Positions 42,101-52,710 of a DNA stretch of 64,000 nt are shown piece by piece. The notes under the pieces were generated by a model. It searched no databases. It saw only the letters and a program-made list of their open reading frames with translations, and was not told the origin of the DNA. Position 1 is the first letter of the stretch. Every line of letters starts with the position of its first letter. The stretch is taken from assembly GCA_009733575.1 (NCBI GenBank), contig ML769450.1:1-64000 (forward strand), read 5' to 3'. The stretch is from Gymnopus androsaceus JB14 (taxonomy: Eukaryota; Basidiomycota; Agaricomycetes; Agaricales; Omphalotaceae). The translations under genes and the position numbers were made by a program.

Positions 42101-45100
42101 CTACAAAGCAACCTCCACATCTCCCCTCGATAGATACCCATAAACCTCGGGACTCATCCGATACTTGAGGAGACCCGCATAGACCATGACCGCTCTGGAT
42201 TTCTTGCGGAGGAGAGAAAGGGTCAGCGTGAGATGGTGTTGAGATTGGGAGGAGTGGAATGCTGTGGAAGAGGAAAGGTCGTTAGTGACAGCTCGAACAA
42301 CAAAGGGAATGCGTATAAAAACTCACCTCCCCCACCTCCCTTCACCCTCTGCGCCACAGCTACCAACGCATCCATACACAACACCATATACACCGGAAGA
42401 CATCTCTGCACCGATTCATGCAGCGAAGAGAATTCTTCCGCTTTGCGTGTTATTTTCACCACGTCGAGGTCTCCTCCTGTAGCTTGACCACCTGCTGTCC
42501 TCGCACCAGCTGATGACGAAGCAGACCCGGTCCCTACAACTCCCTCATCAATGGGTATCAGCCCTGTCCCTTCCAACACCTCCAATGCGCGTTCAACGTG
42601 ACCTTCCTTGCCTCGTTCCGCCGCGTCGAGAATTTTGAGCAGTTGGATGCATGCGAGGCGGTTTTTCGGTGCATTTGAGGAAGAGGGAGAGTGACCCATA
42701 GAAGAGGATAAACCCGATGTAGACGAGGACAACGAAGAAGAACCCGTACCCCTCCCCAATCGCTCATAAACACCCAAAATCTCCCTCGCGGTCTTTTCGA
42801 GCTCATGATCGCGCGTTCGGCCATCTTCACCGCCGTTCCCAAGTACACTTCCACTGCCCGCCCCAACAAATGCCGCTCCACTCGAAGACCCAAACGATCC
42901 CAGGTTGATCACTACCCTCCCCAATGCATCTGCCAAACAGCCAACCACGAGATCGTATTCGCCTGCCAAGTCGTAGAGTTTAATGGCTTCGGGAAGACGG
43001 TCATTGGAAAGGAGAAGGGATGCGGTAGGGAGGAGAATGGTTGTAGTGTAAGAGTGGGTTTGCGATGAAGGGGTAACAGATGAAGGGAAATTTGAGGAGG
43101 GAGAGGATGGAGATAGGTGGAGAAGGGGAAGGTGATTTTGGAGGACACCAGACTAAGTTTTTTTGAGTAAAAGAGCAGGAAAGGAAAGAGAGGAAGGGAC
43201 TCACGAATCTCGTTCCATCAGGTCTTACTCCCCCAACGAGCTCTTCCCATGCCAATGCACTGTTGGTGTTCCCGTTAGTGTTTGTGCTAGGCCCGCTATT
43301 CCCCAAAACGATGATCCTCCTGACCAATTCCCAAGCGGCTTCGAGTTGTTCTTGGCCTACCGGAGAGGTAGAGTCGGAGGACAGAGGTAGGATGTAGACA
43401 TATTGTAATGCCTCTTTGGGATCCATCTTTACGAATTGGCGAATATAACGCCAGATGAGGGTTGGGAGGGCAAGAGAGGGGATCGATGAAGGTGGCGAGA
43501 GGGTCACTGGGATAGATTTAGTACAAGTTATTTAGTATCCAAGTAGGGACTTACAAACACCCATTTCAGTTGTCTCGGCTTTGCTCGATACACGGAGTAA
43601 ACCGTGATACGCCAATGCGATAGCGAGATGGACGGCTTCGACTTGGGTGTCTGGGTGTTCCCATAGAGAAGCTACTGCTCTCTCGAACTGACCACACATA
43701 ACCAAGACACTTGACCATAGATTAGCACCGAAATGGCGCTCGCCGTAAGCAAGTAGGACGCTGGTGAGAGCGTTCAACTCCTCAGCATCATCGACCATCG
43801 CAAACTGGAACCAAAGCCAATCCTCGATAGTATTGGTGACATTGGGAACACTACGCCTACCCACGTCTAATCTCGCAATGAGCTTGTACAATGCGAGCTT
43901 AAACGGGTCTTGGGATTGGTGTGGGTACACATTTGCGAGGTGAGTTTTTACAGTTTTGGGGACTGTACGTGATTCGCACCAGATGGAAAATGCGTCGATG
44001 AAACCTGGGTCTTTGGCTTCGACTGCATCACGGCGGTCATTCAAGACGCGGAGAGCTTCTGTAACCTCCCCGATACGAACGAGGAAGAATACCCAAGGCC
44101 AGAGAGGAACACCTGCAACTAGCTCGCCACCAGAATGCCATTCCCCGCCTCTGTAGAATCTGACTGCGCAGAAAGCACGAACGAGGTTGGAAATAGAAGG
44201 GTCACCTCCCAGTTGAGCCTGAGTGGGATGTGACTGGACAGTACGCTGAATGATATCCAGATACTGTTCTTCCAGCGCTTGCCGAGCACCTTTAGCGATT
44301 TGTGGACCCAGAGTAGAGGACAGATATGCCTTTGCATATTTACGCTCAAACTGAGGCGCGTTCAGGATATGAGCACCTGAATGTTCGAATTGGCGGCAGA
44401 GCTGGTGGCTCAAGGGTGATTTTAGCGAGAATGGAAAACATGAACGCGTGTTGGGGAGACGCTGTGGAAATGAGCGCGTGGATTAATGGGTAGGAAGTGC
44501 CTCGGAGACGGGCAGCATTGAGAGAAGTAATTGTGCGGTCATAAGCGAGCATTTTTGTGTGCATCTGGAGTGAGAGCGGAGCACTAGTTGAACTAGTGAC
44601 TTTAGTCGAAGTTGGCTTGCTGGCCACTCTGACTCCAAGCTCGTCAAAGACTCGTTTCTTTTTAGCTTCCCATTCTCGATTTGTTCGGTCCTCGAGCATA
44701 AGATAAAAATCTTCTACTGTTTCCCGTCGTCCTTCTTCGATTGTTTTGACAATGTTTTGTTCGTGCGCGTGTCGGAGGAACCCACTGACATCGGTGTCTT
44801 GCAGAGGTTGAAGGGAGGAAGAAGTAAAAGTTGTGGTTAGGTGAGCAATCGATTGGGTTAATGCTGAGCTATCGATCGAAGCTTGGGCAAGGAGATAATT
44901 ACTAAATAAAGAATTAGTTGAGTTTTGTATAAACGAATCCACGCACGCTTTATCTGTATCTCCAGTTCTGTGTTTCGATACTAGTCGACGAGACTGAGCT
45001 TCAATTTGCTCCAATGAAAGGTGAACAGAAGGAAGATCAGATTTGTTGAGATGAGAATTTAGGTCCTTGGACGCTGCGAGCACCGACGAAAGATCCGACA

Positions 45101-45101
45101 T
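42101..45101 (-). CDS. NIC96: Nucleoporin NIC96/Nup93
   Basis: Start at the ATG at 45101 (MSDLSSVLAASKDLNSHLNK). Exon 1 carries a coiled coil (VHLSLEQIEAQSRRLVSKHR), RETVEDFYLMLEDRTNREWE and PQHAFMFSILAKIT. It then continues LSHQLCRQFEHSGAHILNAP, FERKYAKAYLSSTLGPQ, DPFKLALYKLIARLDVG and EDWLWFQFAMVDDAEELNAL. After a GTAAGT intron come FVKMDPKEALQYVYILPLSS, a further intron, LPEAIKLYDLAGEYDLVVG, a Gly/Ser-rich loop, and a last exon ending LTLSLLRKKSRAVMVYAGLL and YLSRGDVEVAL. This is the alpha-helical scaffold nucleoporin that anchors the Nsp1 complex at the inner pore ring. One extra base between KIT and LSHQ (about 44412) shifts the frame and is not explained by an intron; since the yeast gene is essential, an assembly error is likely. 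Confidence 0.92.
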
Positions 45102-45210
45102 GGTGGTTCGCGCTGAATTTTAGACGCGCATTGTTTGTGGCACGTGCCAATACCAATCATGGGCGCTTCTCTCGTTCACTGCGAACCCGGATAGCTTGGT
45201 GATCACCAAT

Positions 45211-45271
45211 CCCTCTAAGAGGTTGACGAAAAATAACGAGGTTTCTTACTTTTCGTCAACCTCTTAGAGGG
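45211..45271. repeat. Perfect 22-bp inverted repeat (hairpin)
   Basis: Arms 45211-45232 (CCCTCTAAGAGGTTGACG...) and 45250-45271 are exact reverse complements, with a 17-nt spacer. It lies in the 5' flank of NIC96, between it and the small frame at 45386. It could be a cruciform-forming regulatory site or the remains of a foldback element. Confidence 0.8.
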
Positions 45272-45385
45272 GACTGCTTTAGGCCTAGAACCCGGAGTGA
45301 AGACTACAGATTCCGAATGCAAAATCTAACGAACGAAAGATACTGCAAGTGACTCCGTCCTCTTTCCCTCTCGAGAACTTCCATC

Positions 45386-45605
45386 ATGCTCGCCACTCGT
45401 CTTCTCCCGTCTCAACCCCTGTTCTCCAGGCTCGCAAGTACGTCCGCAACTTCCAAATCGTCGTGGTGGGGGTTGGTCAGATTTTCCATTCATTTCTTCC
45501 ATATTTATTCCAGGAATTACAGGCTGCGCTGGTCTTTCCGCTGCAAACCAAACCTTCTACCGCAAGCCGTGGAACGATGGAGACGTTTTCTATGATGAAC
45601 ATTGA
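45386..45605 (+). CDS. Possible small spliced gene with mitochondrial-type N-terminus, unknown
   Basis: ATG at 45386 reads MLATRLLPSQPLFSRLA, an Arg/Leu/Ser-rich leader of mitochondrial targeting type. A GTACGT donor follows at 45438, with an acceptor TTTATTCCAG before GAATTAC (about 45513). The second exon reads ITGCAGLSAANQTFYRKPWN, DGDVFYDEH and a stop at 45603. Good splice sites and the leader support a gene, but it is only about 48 codons long and may be a truncated relic of a small mitochondrial protein. Family not recognised. Confidence 0.35.
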
Positions 45606-46532
45606 GAAATCTCTTCCGCAAAGTACTATGGATGCACTTGTAAGTCGCATTTTAATTTCAATGTTCTCACTCCCAAGTACTGGCTTTTCCTTACCGAGCT
45701 ATTAACTGGATATGGAGACCTTTTACTCGCCGAGTTCAAGTATTGATCTAAGCAAAAAGAATGCTTTGAGTGAACCAAGCCAAACCCAATCGGTGTACTT
45801 CTGCAAGTTAGTGGACTTATCCGGATTCTTACTCTCGTAGGTTCTTCCATCATCTCAAAAAGTTTTGTTCCATGCATAATGTATCTGTCCGACTGTACTG
45901 ATTCCTGATCTTTCTCTCCTTTTAGATCCTGTTCCCCGCCGCACACTAGAACAGTCAATAAACTCCACATGAATGGTTGCTTACGCGCTTGTAGGTCAAG
46001 GGCAAGTGTTTGGTCGGCAGTTTTTAGGCCCTATTCTTAAATGATAGACTACATGTATTTGTGCATCACTCTCATTGAATAAACCTAATACTCCAGCAGC
46101 AATTCGGTATACCGTACCGATCGCGGATGCAAGTGTCTTTCAGTTCCTGTGCGCGCTTTCGAATGCCCTGGATCTCCACTGGCGAATAATATATTTATAC
46201 CGGGTAGAAGATCACCTACAGCTTTTGCGTCCGAGTGCAAACTATCATAGCATTCCAATTCAACCGAGGACGCAGATACGGAATGACAACTCAGTTATCA
46301 CTTCAACAGCAGTGAAGACAGTGCGGCCATACCCCCTGTCACCTTATGATACTGGCAAAATCTGGCGTCTAGGGACTTGCCGTAAACTTCCCCAGGCATA
46401 AATAAGACGGCTCTCACAATTCCTGTGTACAGGTCCTCCTTGATCTGCTCCTCTGTGTTGACTAGACGCTATTCCCCAGGATTAAGACATCGACTACTTC
46501 ACACTCTCCATTCTTAGTGCATCGACCTTACC
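45606..46532. other. Intergenic, no gene accepted
   Basis: Open frames at 45626-45970 (minus) and 46075-46401 (plus) show no family features or splice support. Confidence 0.4.
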
Positions 46533-47220
46533 ATGATGAGCGACGGTGATGATGATTATGGAGAGTATGAAGTTCGCGGTCGTCGACATAGTCACTCTGC
46601 TCGTCGTCGGCGGCCCCACCTTTCAGGATTCATGTCAAGCGAAAGCCACGAGCTCGAGTCCGACTCTGAGGCAGAGGTGAGTTTACAGTTGTATCCTCTT
46701 TCATTTCGGGCTGACGTTTATTGTCTAGGTCGAATCTTTATTAATACTATTTCCTTCCCGGCCTAACGTCGAAAGACGGGGTCGTCCTCGTGGTCACTCA
46801 AAACGTCGACGTCCCCGTCAATGTTTATCAAGTGGATCGAGTGACTCCGAGCGAGCTTATGGTTCAGAATTTGAGGTATGGATATACTACCTGCTACCTC
46901 TCCGAGTCCCTCATTTCCTGATCATTGGCCAGATCGAGTCTCCTCCCCGGCGGAATGTGAGATTTACCTTGTCTCAAGGTAGAACTGACAGCTGGCCGGG
47001 GCATACTAACATCTCTGGTGGAAATCAGAGTAGTGTTGGTGGGTCTCAAAAAATCATTGCAGACCATCGATATCGGCGCTATGATACCCGTAATCATAAT
47101 CACACCGGTGTGGTCAACTACGGCCTCGTCAATAATGTCCATATTCATATCCATGTTGATCAAAAAGCGAAAATTTGGGTTTTTTCTGTGTATGTACAGG
47201 TTTCTTTCGAAACGTTCTAG
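46533..47220 (+). CDS. Unknown spliced gene, charged and histidine-rich product
   Basis: ATG at 46533. Exon 1 is acidic then Arg/His-rich (DGDDDYGEYEVRGRRHSHSA) and ends ELESDSEAE at GTGAGT (46678). Exon 2 begins after TTGTCTAG and reads VERRGRPRGHSKRRRPRQ, ending SERAYGSEFE at GTATGG. Exon 3 starts IESPPRRNVRFTLSQGR and contains HNHTGVVNYGLVNNVHIHIH before a stop at 47218. All three exons join in phase and repeat the same design, acidic end then an E/D-E splice, which supports a real gene of about 190 codons. It is low in complexity and has no recognised domain; a nuclear or RNA-associated role would be a guess. Confidence 0.5.
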
Positions 47221-47919
47221 GACTCCAACTCATTTTCTGCACTCATTTAGCGGTTTATTTGGGCGCGGTGATTCCATGACTATGAATGATGATGTACGAC
47301 TGATACGGAACTCTCGATGGCGCATGTCTTTGGCTCTCACCGCGTAGCTTTTCTTCTTTTTTTCTCTCTAAATTTCATCACTGTTTTCTCTCTAAATTTC
47401 ATCACTGTAGTTTTAACCTGTATTTTTTGCTCTCGTCTGATCAGGCAGACGCGCCTCTGTACTGTGCTCTATTCGTCTATGCAGGACGTTATTCTCACGT
47501 CCTTAGATATTGCTTCATTCCCTCCTTTCACATACTACTCAACTACAAGGCAAGCTATTTATGTAGTATGTACTCTTTGAATGAATCTATCTATGACACA
47601 AGAATCAAGCTCGCAAGTGCACTGAGCTCAGTATCCAAGCATGAGCTTGATGGGGGTAACCTTTTAGGGAGAAACAGAGGGATGAAGGATCGCTCTAGAT
47701 CTTGGGTTTCATACGCAATTACCACAGCATATCAGATCTGCCTATGTATTACCAACATAACGTGGTTCTCTGAGCTTTCGTAGTCGAGGAAATCGTCATT
47801 GTGGCAGTAATACACGCGGAATGTGAAAGAACAATGAACTTCAATGGCGGCCAGCACTCTTCTTACTTACCTCCAGTGGTCCTCAGTGGAATCCACTGCT
47901 GCGAAACTTTGATATCAAA
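47221..47919. other. Intergenic with a short tandem repeat
   Basis: Two exact copies of a 24-bp unit starting TTTTCTCTCTAAATTTC lie at 47360-47383 and 47384-47407. Open frames across them have no family features. Confidence 0.5.
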
Positions 47920-48555
47920 CAAACGGTGAAAGCCAGTGAAAGCCAGTGGCTTTCGCCGTTTGTTAGTTTTTCCACTATACATTAATCTCAATATTCAAAA
48001 GACTACGGCAAAGAAGGCGTAACAGCAGAAAGTTTACAATATAGAAAGTCATCAGTATTTACCTTTCCTGCACTCAAAATTCCAATAAAAACCGTCGACC
48101 CTCAACTGAAGAATGAGCGGAAAGACAGTGAAAGTCAATGAAAGTCACTACCTATAATGGGCGAAATCATCAAACTTGAGCTGCCATAGCAGGTGAAAGT
48201 CAGTGAGAGTCAATGGAGAAGTGGACAATATTCACCTATAATGAGCGAGAACCTCAATGGTCTCCATTGCGCTGGTTGTGCCATAGGAGCTAAAAGTCAG
48301 CAAAAGTCAATGGAAAAACAATGATGTTCACCTCCAGGAACTAACAATGTCAATGACTTTCATTGAAGTCAGCCAGCTATAGGATCCAAAACTCAGCGGA
48401 AGTCAATGGAACTTCAATGGCTTTCATGCCAAAAGTCAATGGAAAAATCATGATGTTTCTCACTTACAATAAGCAACAACGATGATGGCTTGCATTGTCG
48501 TCGGCCTGCAGTATGAGGCAAAAGCCAGCGAAAGCCAGTGGAGAACCAATGTCTA
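47920..48555. repeat. Degenerate minisatellite with GAAAGTCAATGGA core
   Basis: Variants of GTGAAAGTCAGTGAAAGTC and AAAGTCAATGGA recur near 47930, 48119, 48191, 48290, 48382, 48424 and 48519. They are interleaved with a second recurring phrase (CACCTATAATGAGCGA or similar at 48146, 48233 and 48334) and with CAATG-CTTTCATTG inverted phrases. The block opens with a near-perfect hairpin (AACAAACGGTGAAAGCCA at about 47928 against its complement at about 47950). No coding sense. It looks like a decayed satellite or the body of a hairpin-ended element. Confidence 0.65.
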
Positions 48556-48620
48556 CCTGTTCAGATGGGAAAAATAAAAGCGCGAAGGGTCAATTGCAAG
48601 TTGGGCAGTGCATGGGGAAG

Positions 48621-48905
48621 TACATCGTAACTAACCAAGTATTGATTGACCGGCTTGTTTCGGCTTGTTTCGGCTTGTTCAACCCAAACAAGCAGGTCAA
48701 TTGACAAGCCGCAAGTTATCTCACTTTTCTTCGCAACCCGGTTACCATGTACATTATGTACAGTAAAAGACTATATATATACATAAAAAACTATATAAAC
48801 ACTATACATTTTGTAGTACGTACAGTAACGTACCTGTGGGCAACTTGTGGACAACCTGGCAAGCCGGTCAAGCCGGTCAATCAATACGGACCTTTTTACG
48901 ATGTA
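48621..48905. mobile_element. MITE, about 285 bp, TA-flanked
   Basis: Left arm 48621-48657 and right arm 48869-48905 are inverted copies (TACATCGTAA, an 8-bp variable part, then GTATTGATTGACCGGCTTG). Both ends start with TA, as in Tc1/mariner-related MITEs. Inside, CGGCTTGTTT is repeated three times next to the left arm and AAGCCGGTC twice next to the right. An AT-rich core (TATATATATACAT) lies between. No coding capacity. Confidence 0.6.
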
Positions 48906-48995
48906 TGGCAGCGGCGGGAACCGGTACATGTGCATTCAGGATGAAGATGCGACAGTGGATGCTGGGGCAGCAGTAGAGCGAGCGGTTTGATCTTG

Positions 48996-49300
48996 TTTTA
49001 CAGAGGATAAGTTAGATGTGTCCATATATCTAGAAGAATAACATACCCTGCTTGACGTTGCTTTCTCCGGTCTCCCTCATTCCCTATCCTTTCTCTCTCG
49101 CCTGCTTTCCCCTTTTCTGCAGCAGAAGTGACTGTCGATCCATTGAATTCGGATGCATTTTGTGCTCCGGCGAGAGCGTGGATTTGATGATGGAGGACTT
49201 GGATTTGTGGGCTAGCTAGATGAGTTATTGACAAGGTTACAAACCACTGTATAGTTCACAATGCTCGGAAAGCTTTGCTAATATGAGTTTAGTATGAAAT
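48996..49300 (-). CDS. Possible exon pair of an unknown gene
   Basis: On the minus strand, LAKLSEHCELYS (from about 49282, after a CATATTAG acceptor) joins in phase across a GTTTGT...CATCTAG intron to SPQIQVLHHQIHALAGAQNA. It continues through a charged stretch (EKGKAGERERIGNEGDRRK) to a GTATGT donor at about 49044. The helical heptad-like content suggests a coiled coil. The next downstream exon would fall in or beyond the MITE at 48621-48905 and was not found, nor was a start, so the gene is partial or interrupted. Family unknown. Confidence 0.3.
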
Positions 49301-49956
49301 GGAGGGGAATTGACATGGAAAGAAGCACACGTGGAAGAAGAGAAGGAGTAGGATGATTGTTAAACCAGTGAAATGCCTCGGCTGCTACTGGTCTCCATCT
49401 CGGAGCTGGTACTTGGAATCCATGAGAAGAAAGCTTGCATTGAAGAAAAACGTCGGGAGCAAACGGGGAAGATCATGATTACCAAACACAAAACGACTCG
49501 AAGAAAAACCATTTCATTGCCCGACGATTCCCGACAGAAAAACAGTGATGATCAACGTTTGAGGCAAGCCACAAAGAAAAGCGCTGACGGCCACTGATTG
49601 CTGGCGGATCATTGATGTTCACCGATGGCCGGCATTGAACTTTCCAACTCCGGGTAAATAACTCCATTGTGGAGGGCCAGCAACTGCTGGAAAAAGAGTA
49701 TGTTGCATGCTCCGAGACTTCCATCATTACACCAATCATAGTCTTGGAACCAGTATTATAGTAGTATACAGCAACCCGTTGGGCTCGACTAACTGGAGTC
49801 TAGGTATCGTATCGTAAAGACATAATCCAAATTCAATATACGTATAGCAAAGTAGAATAACTTCGAAAACTTGGAGATCAAATGGGCGTAACTAGAGTAA
49901 GACGAAAAGGAGTAGCCATAATCCAAAGAGTGAAAACATATGTTCAGCACGCAAAC
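49301..49956. other. Intergenic, no gene accepted
   Basis: The plus-strand frame at 49373-49597 is basic and unsupported. The 3' flank of the gene at 49957 is on the right. Confidence 0.45.
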
Positions 49957-51728
49957 CTACGACCTGCGCTTACCATTAGTATTAATCATAACAAGATCCT
50001 TCAACCCTCGACTCAACCTCTTCAAATGCAGCTTCACATTCGCCATGCTACCCCCTTGATAAACATACCCTTTATCAACCCTTACATCCATCCCGCCGCC
50101 AACCTCTCTAGCTAATGCCAAGCGCAACTTCATTTCATCGGATTTGGAAAATGAATCATTGCGACTGTGACTGTTCCGACGAAGTTTCAAGTTTTTCAAC
50201 TGGAATCCCAAGTTAGTGAAAGGTGGCGACGATAGCTTTCCAACAGCAGCAGTATCTGTTGGGGGAAATGGTCCGGGTATGACGAGCCCGAAGGGTGTAA
50301 ACGAAGTTGGCACCGCCGCCGCTGACGTCGAGCTAGAATGGGATAAGTGCGATGAAAATTCAGCACTGGAAAGTTCGAGTTCGTGACTGTCATCGGAGAA
50401 CGACGCGGGATATGGAGGATAGAAGGTCGGGGAAGATGCTCGAGAGGGCGCTGCTGCCGCCGATGGAATGAAATCTGACCCAGGACTCGGCGGGACCATG
50501 TCTTTCCTAAGGGCAGTGTAATATGGCCGATTCGGATGTCCTAAATGGGTCTGATATAATTCTGGCTGAATCTGAGCACGATTGAGCATGTGCTGCTTTA
50601 GCTCTGTAATGGGCATACGCAGAGGCTGTGAGGTCGTAGAGGAGGAAGAGAGGTAGGGTTGTGATTGTGGGCGTTGTCGTATGGGTGAAGTAGGGATTGT
50701 GGTCGTAGCTGTATTGCTTTGCGAGGGTGGGGCAGACAGGTGCAAGACGATATGGCTCTTCTTTCTTCGGAGAGTTGGAGTGGGTTGTATCCCTCCGACC
50801 TGAGAGGAAGAGGAATGATTGACCTCGGCATGGACTCGAGCACACGATGCTTTCGTGGAAGAGCTGGATCCAGACTGGTTCATGCTGCTTGATAGGCCAC
50901 GATCAACGCAACCGCCACTGTAATAGGAAATATCGCGTTTAGCTTGGCCGCCAGCAGCTCTACTGGAGCTGGCCAGAGATCGAAATCGATTAGACGTCAC
51001 GTCCAAGCTTTCGTCAAATTGACGTTGGCGCGAAGAGGTTGACGCAGACGAGAATGTCGCTGAAGATGGCTGTAGAGAAACAAAGTGAGAAACAAACCGG
51101 ATCTCGTGGTATGTGTTTGAGAAATAAACGAACAGAAGTTGCTGTGACGACGTCACATCCCACATTGGTAACCGTTTCACAATCCCACAACTCTGGCGCA
51201 TTTACATTATCACTAACGACATCTTCTTCGACGCGTGGCAGTGGAAGTAATCGATGATTGGCTGGTTCCTTGTCCGAGTCGGCAAAGATGGCGGGAACCC
51301 GTACCAGTCTGCTTTTTGAGAAATTGAGGGCGGAAACGGGAGGAGTTGTCGGCGAGAGAATCTGGGACCGTGGTCTAGGGCGGATTGGTTGCCAGCACAG
51401 CAGAAAAGCTGGAGCGCTGATCCGTCGTCTCCTTCCTGGTTCTCGTTTCTTGTTCTCGTTGTTTAGATTGGGTGGACACCACAGGCATAGATCAACAATT
51501 GTATTGGAGAAATTGCAGTTGGAACAAGTAAATATGGGGCGTTCGTGAGGAATCAATGAAAGGTCTGGTAAGGAATCCGAGCGTGGAAGATACTACATAA
51601 ATATTTAAGCAGAATCGTCAAGTTAAGTTATGGTAGATCCTCACCGGTTTGAACAGCTTCCATGGTCTCCGCAAGTACCTCCCTCTTGATAATAACGTGT
51701 GTTCTAGGTCTTCGCTTGGTTGATTCAT
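49957..51728 (-). CDS. Unknown basidiomycete protein with N-terminal CxxC pair
   Basis: First exon from the ATG at 51728 reads MNQPSEDLEHTLLSRGRYLR and RPWKLFKP, with a GTGAGG donor. The second exon starts YLPRSDSLPDLSLIPHERP, then a possible zinc ribbon (CSNCNFSNTIVDLCLWC), a basic GRRRRISAPAF patch and FADSDKEPANHRLLPLPRVE. After a short intron near 51075 the long last exon is Ser/Pro/Gln-rich (LRRKKSHIVLHLSAPPSQ, ITELKQHMLNRAQIQPEL). The C-terminus looks conserved and basic (VRVDKGYVYQGGSMANVKLH, RLSRGLKDLVMINTNGKRRS). It is about 540 codons. The inner intron is only about 28 bp in my model, so that join is uncertain. No known function; mostly disordered with a small zinc site. Confidence 0.6.
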
Positions 51729-52710
51729 AATTTGAGTCGTACAGTGATCGTTATGCTCTATTAGAGACAGTCGTAAAAGATCGTTGAGAGGAAGAGTGAG
51801 TGATAAGACAAGGATGGGGGTTACACACAGTAGAAGATTGGAACGTGGTATTTATTGATCCAACGAGATAAAGGCCTCAGTGGACCTGCGCCAGGACCAT
51901 GCCACTTGGTGCCATGGATGAAAGGACAAAAGGGCACGAAGCAAACATAAGGCGCTCACATGTTGGAGCAGCAGGGCCGAAGGTTGAAGAAAAGGCAAAC
52001 CACGCGGCTAAGACTGGCAGAATGGTGCATAAATGGATAAAGGTCCATTACATACCAAGCGGCGGGAAGTGTCATAATGAAGTGAGAGTCAATGCGCTGT
52101 CAATGAGTTGTTAATGAGCTGTAGAAAGATATATATACAAAGAGACAATTGAAGCCATCTCACCAATTCTGCTTTTGAGCTGCTTAGACCAGTCTACTTC
52201 AACTTCTAAACAGAACACTTGGCATGCCCGGCTGATCATAAGCTGATTGATAATTCAAAGGTTCTCAAGCAGTGGGTTCTCTTCTTCGCAGTACCTGTGG
52301 CACGTTACATCCGCATTCATCTGAATTAGGTTCAAAGAAACAAGTCTTCAAACCCTAAAGAATGTCAGCATTTCAGTAAGCTATCAATGAATCTAACTCA
52401 CGTTATACCCCTCCGTGTCAAGAGTTCGAGATTCAGCTTGGATTCAGCCAACCAGAGATTTTTATATCGAAAATCCAACGAGCGAAAAGTTGAAGTTTAT
52501 GGTTTCTGGGAGATCAGGCCAATAGATCAGTTAAAGGAAATAAGTGCATTTAAAGGTTCTATGGACAGTTTTCCTGTGGAGGACATGGAGGAAGAGAACA
52601 AAGCGTAAATTCCGCTCCGGCTTCAAGTTCCGAGTCCGAGCTGCTTCTCCCAGGACCCATCATCGTGCTAAAAAGTTTATGTAACGAAAACTGCCACTTC
52701 CTCCTTCAGA
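51729..52710. other. Intergenic, no gene accepted
   Basis: Plus-strand frames at 51899-52114 and 52387-52608 have no recognisable features. A run of AGTGAGAGTCAATGCGCTG near 52080 recalls the minisatellite core at 47920-48555. Confidence 0.4.

Larger units (their letters stand above)
34821..44162 (+). repeat. Tandem segmental duplication, unit B
   Basis: Second copy of the unit, in the same orientation, separated from unit A by a 27-bp filler (34794-34820). It holds a decayed CWC24 copy, a decayed transcription factor copy, an F-box relic, and the 3' two thirds of NIC96, whose 5' exon continues beyond the unit to 45101. It has a unique insertion at about 36006-36335. Confidence 0.9.

Noticed and set aside
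42233..43390. Plus-strand open frames opposite NIC96
   Set aside because: Composition follows the minus-strand coding sequence; no start context, splice sites or domain.
27018..44162. A functional gene cluster or biosynthetic pathway
   Set aside because: Neighbouring genes (splicing, pore, transcription factor, F-box) share no pathway; the repetition is explained by the tandem duplication.
49373..49597. Lys/Arg-rich plus-strand frame as a gene
   Set aside because: No domain, no splice sites, no conserved ends; typical of chance frames in A-rich DNA.
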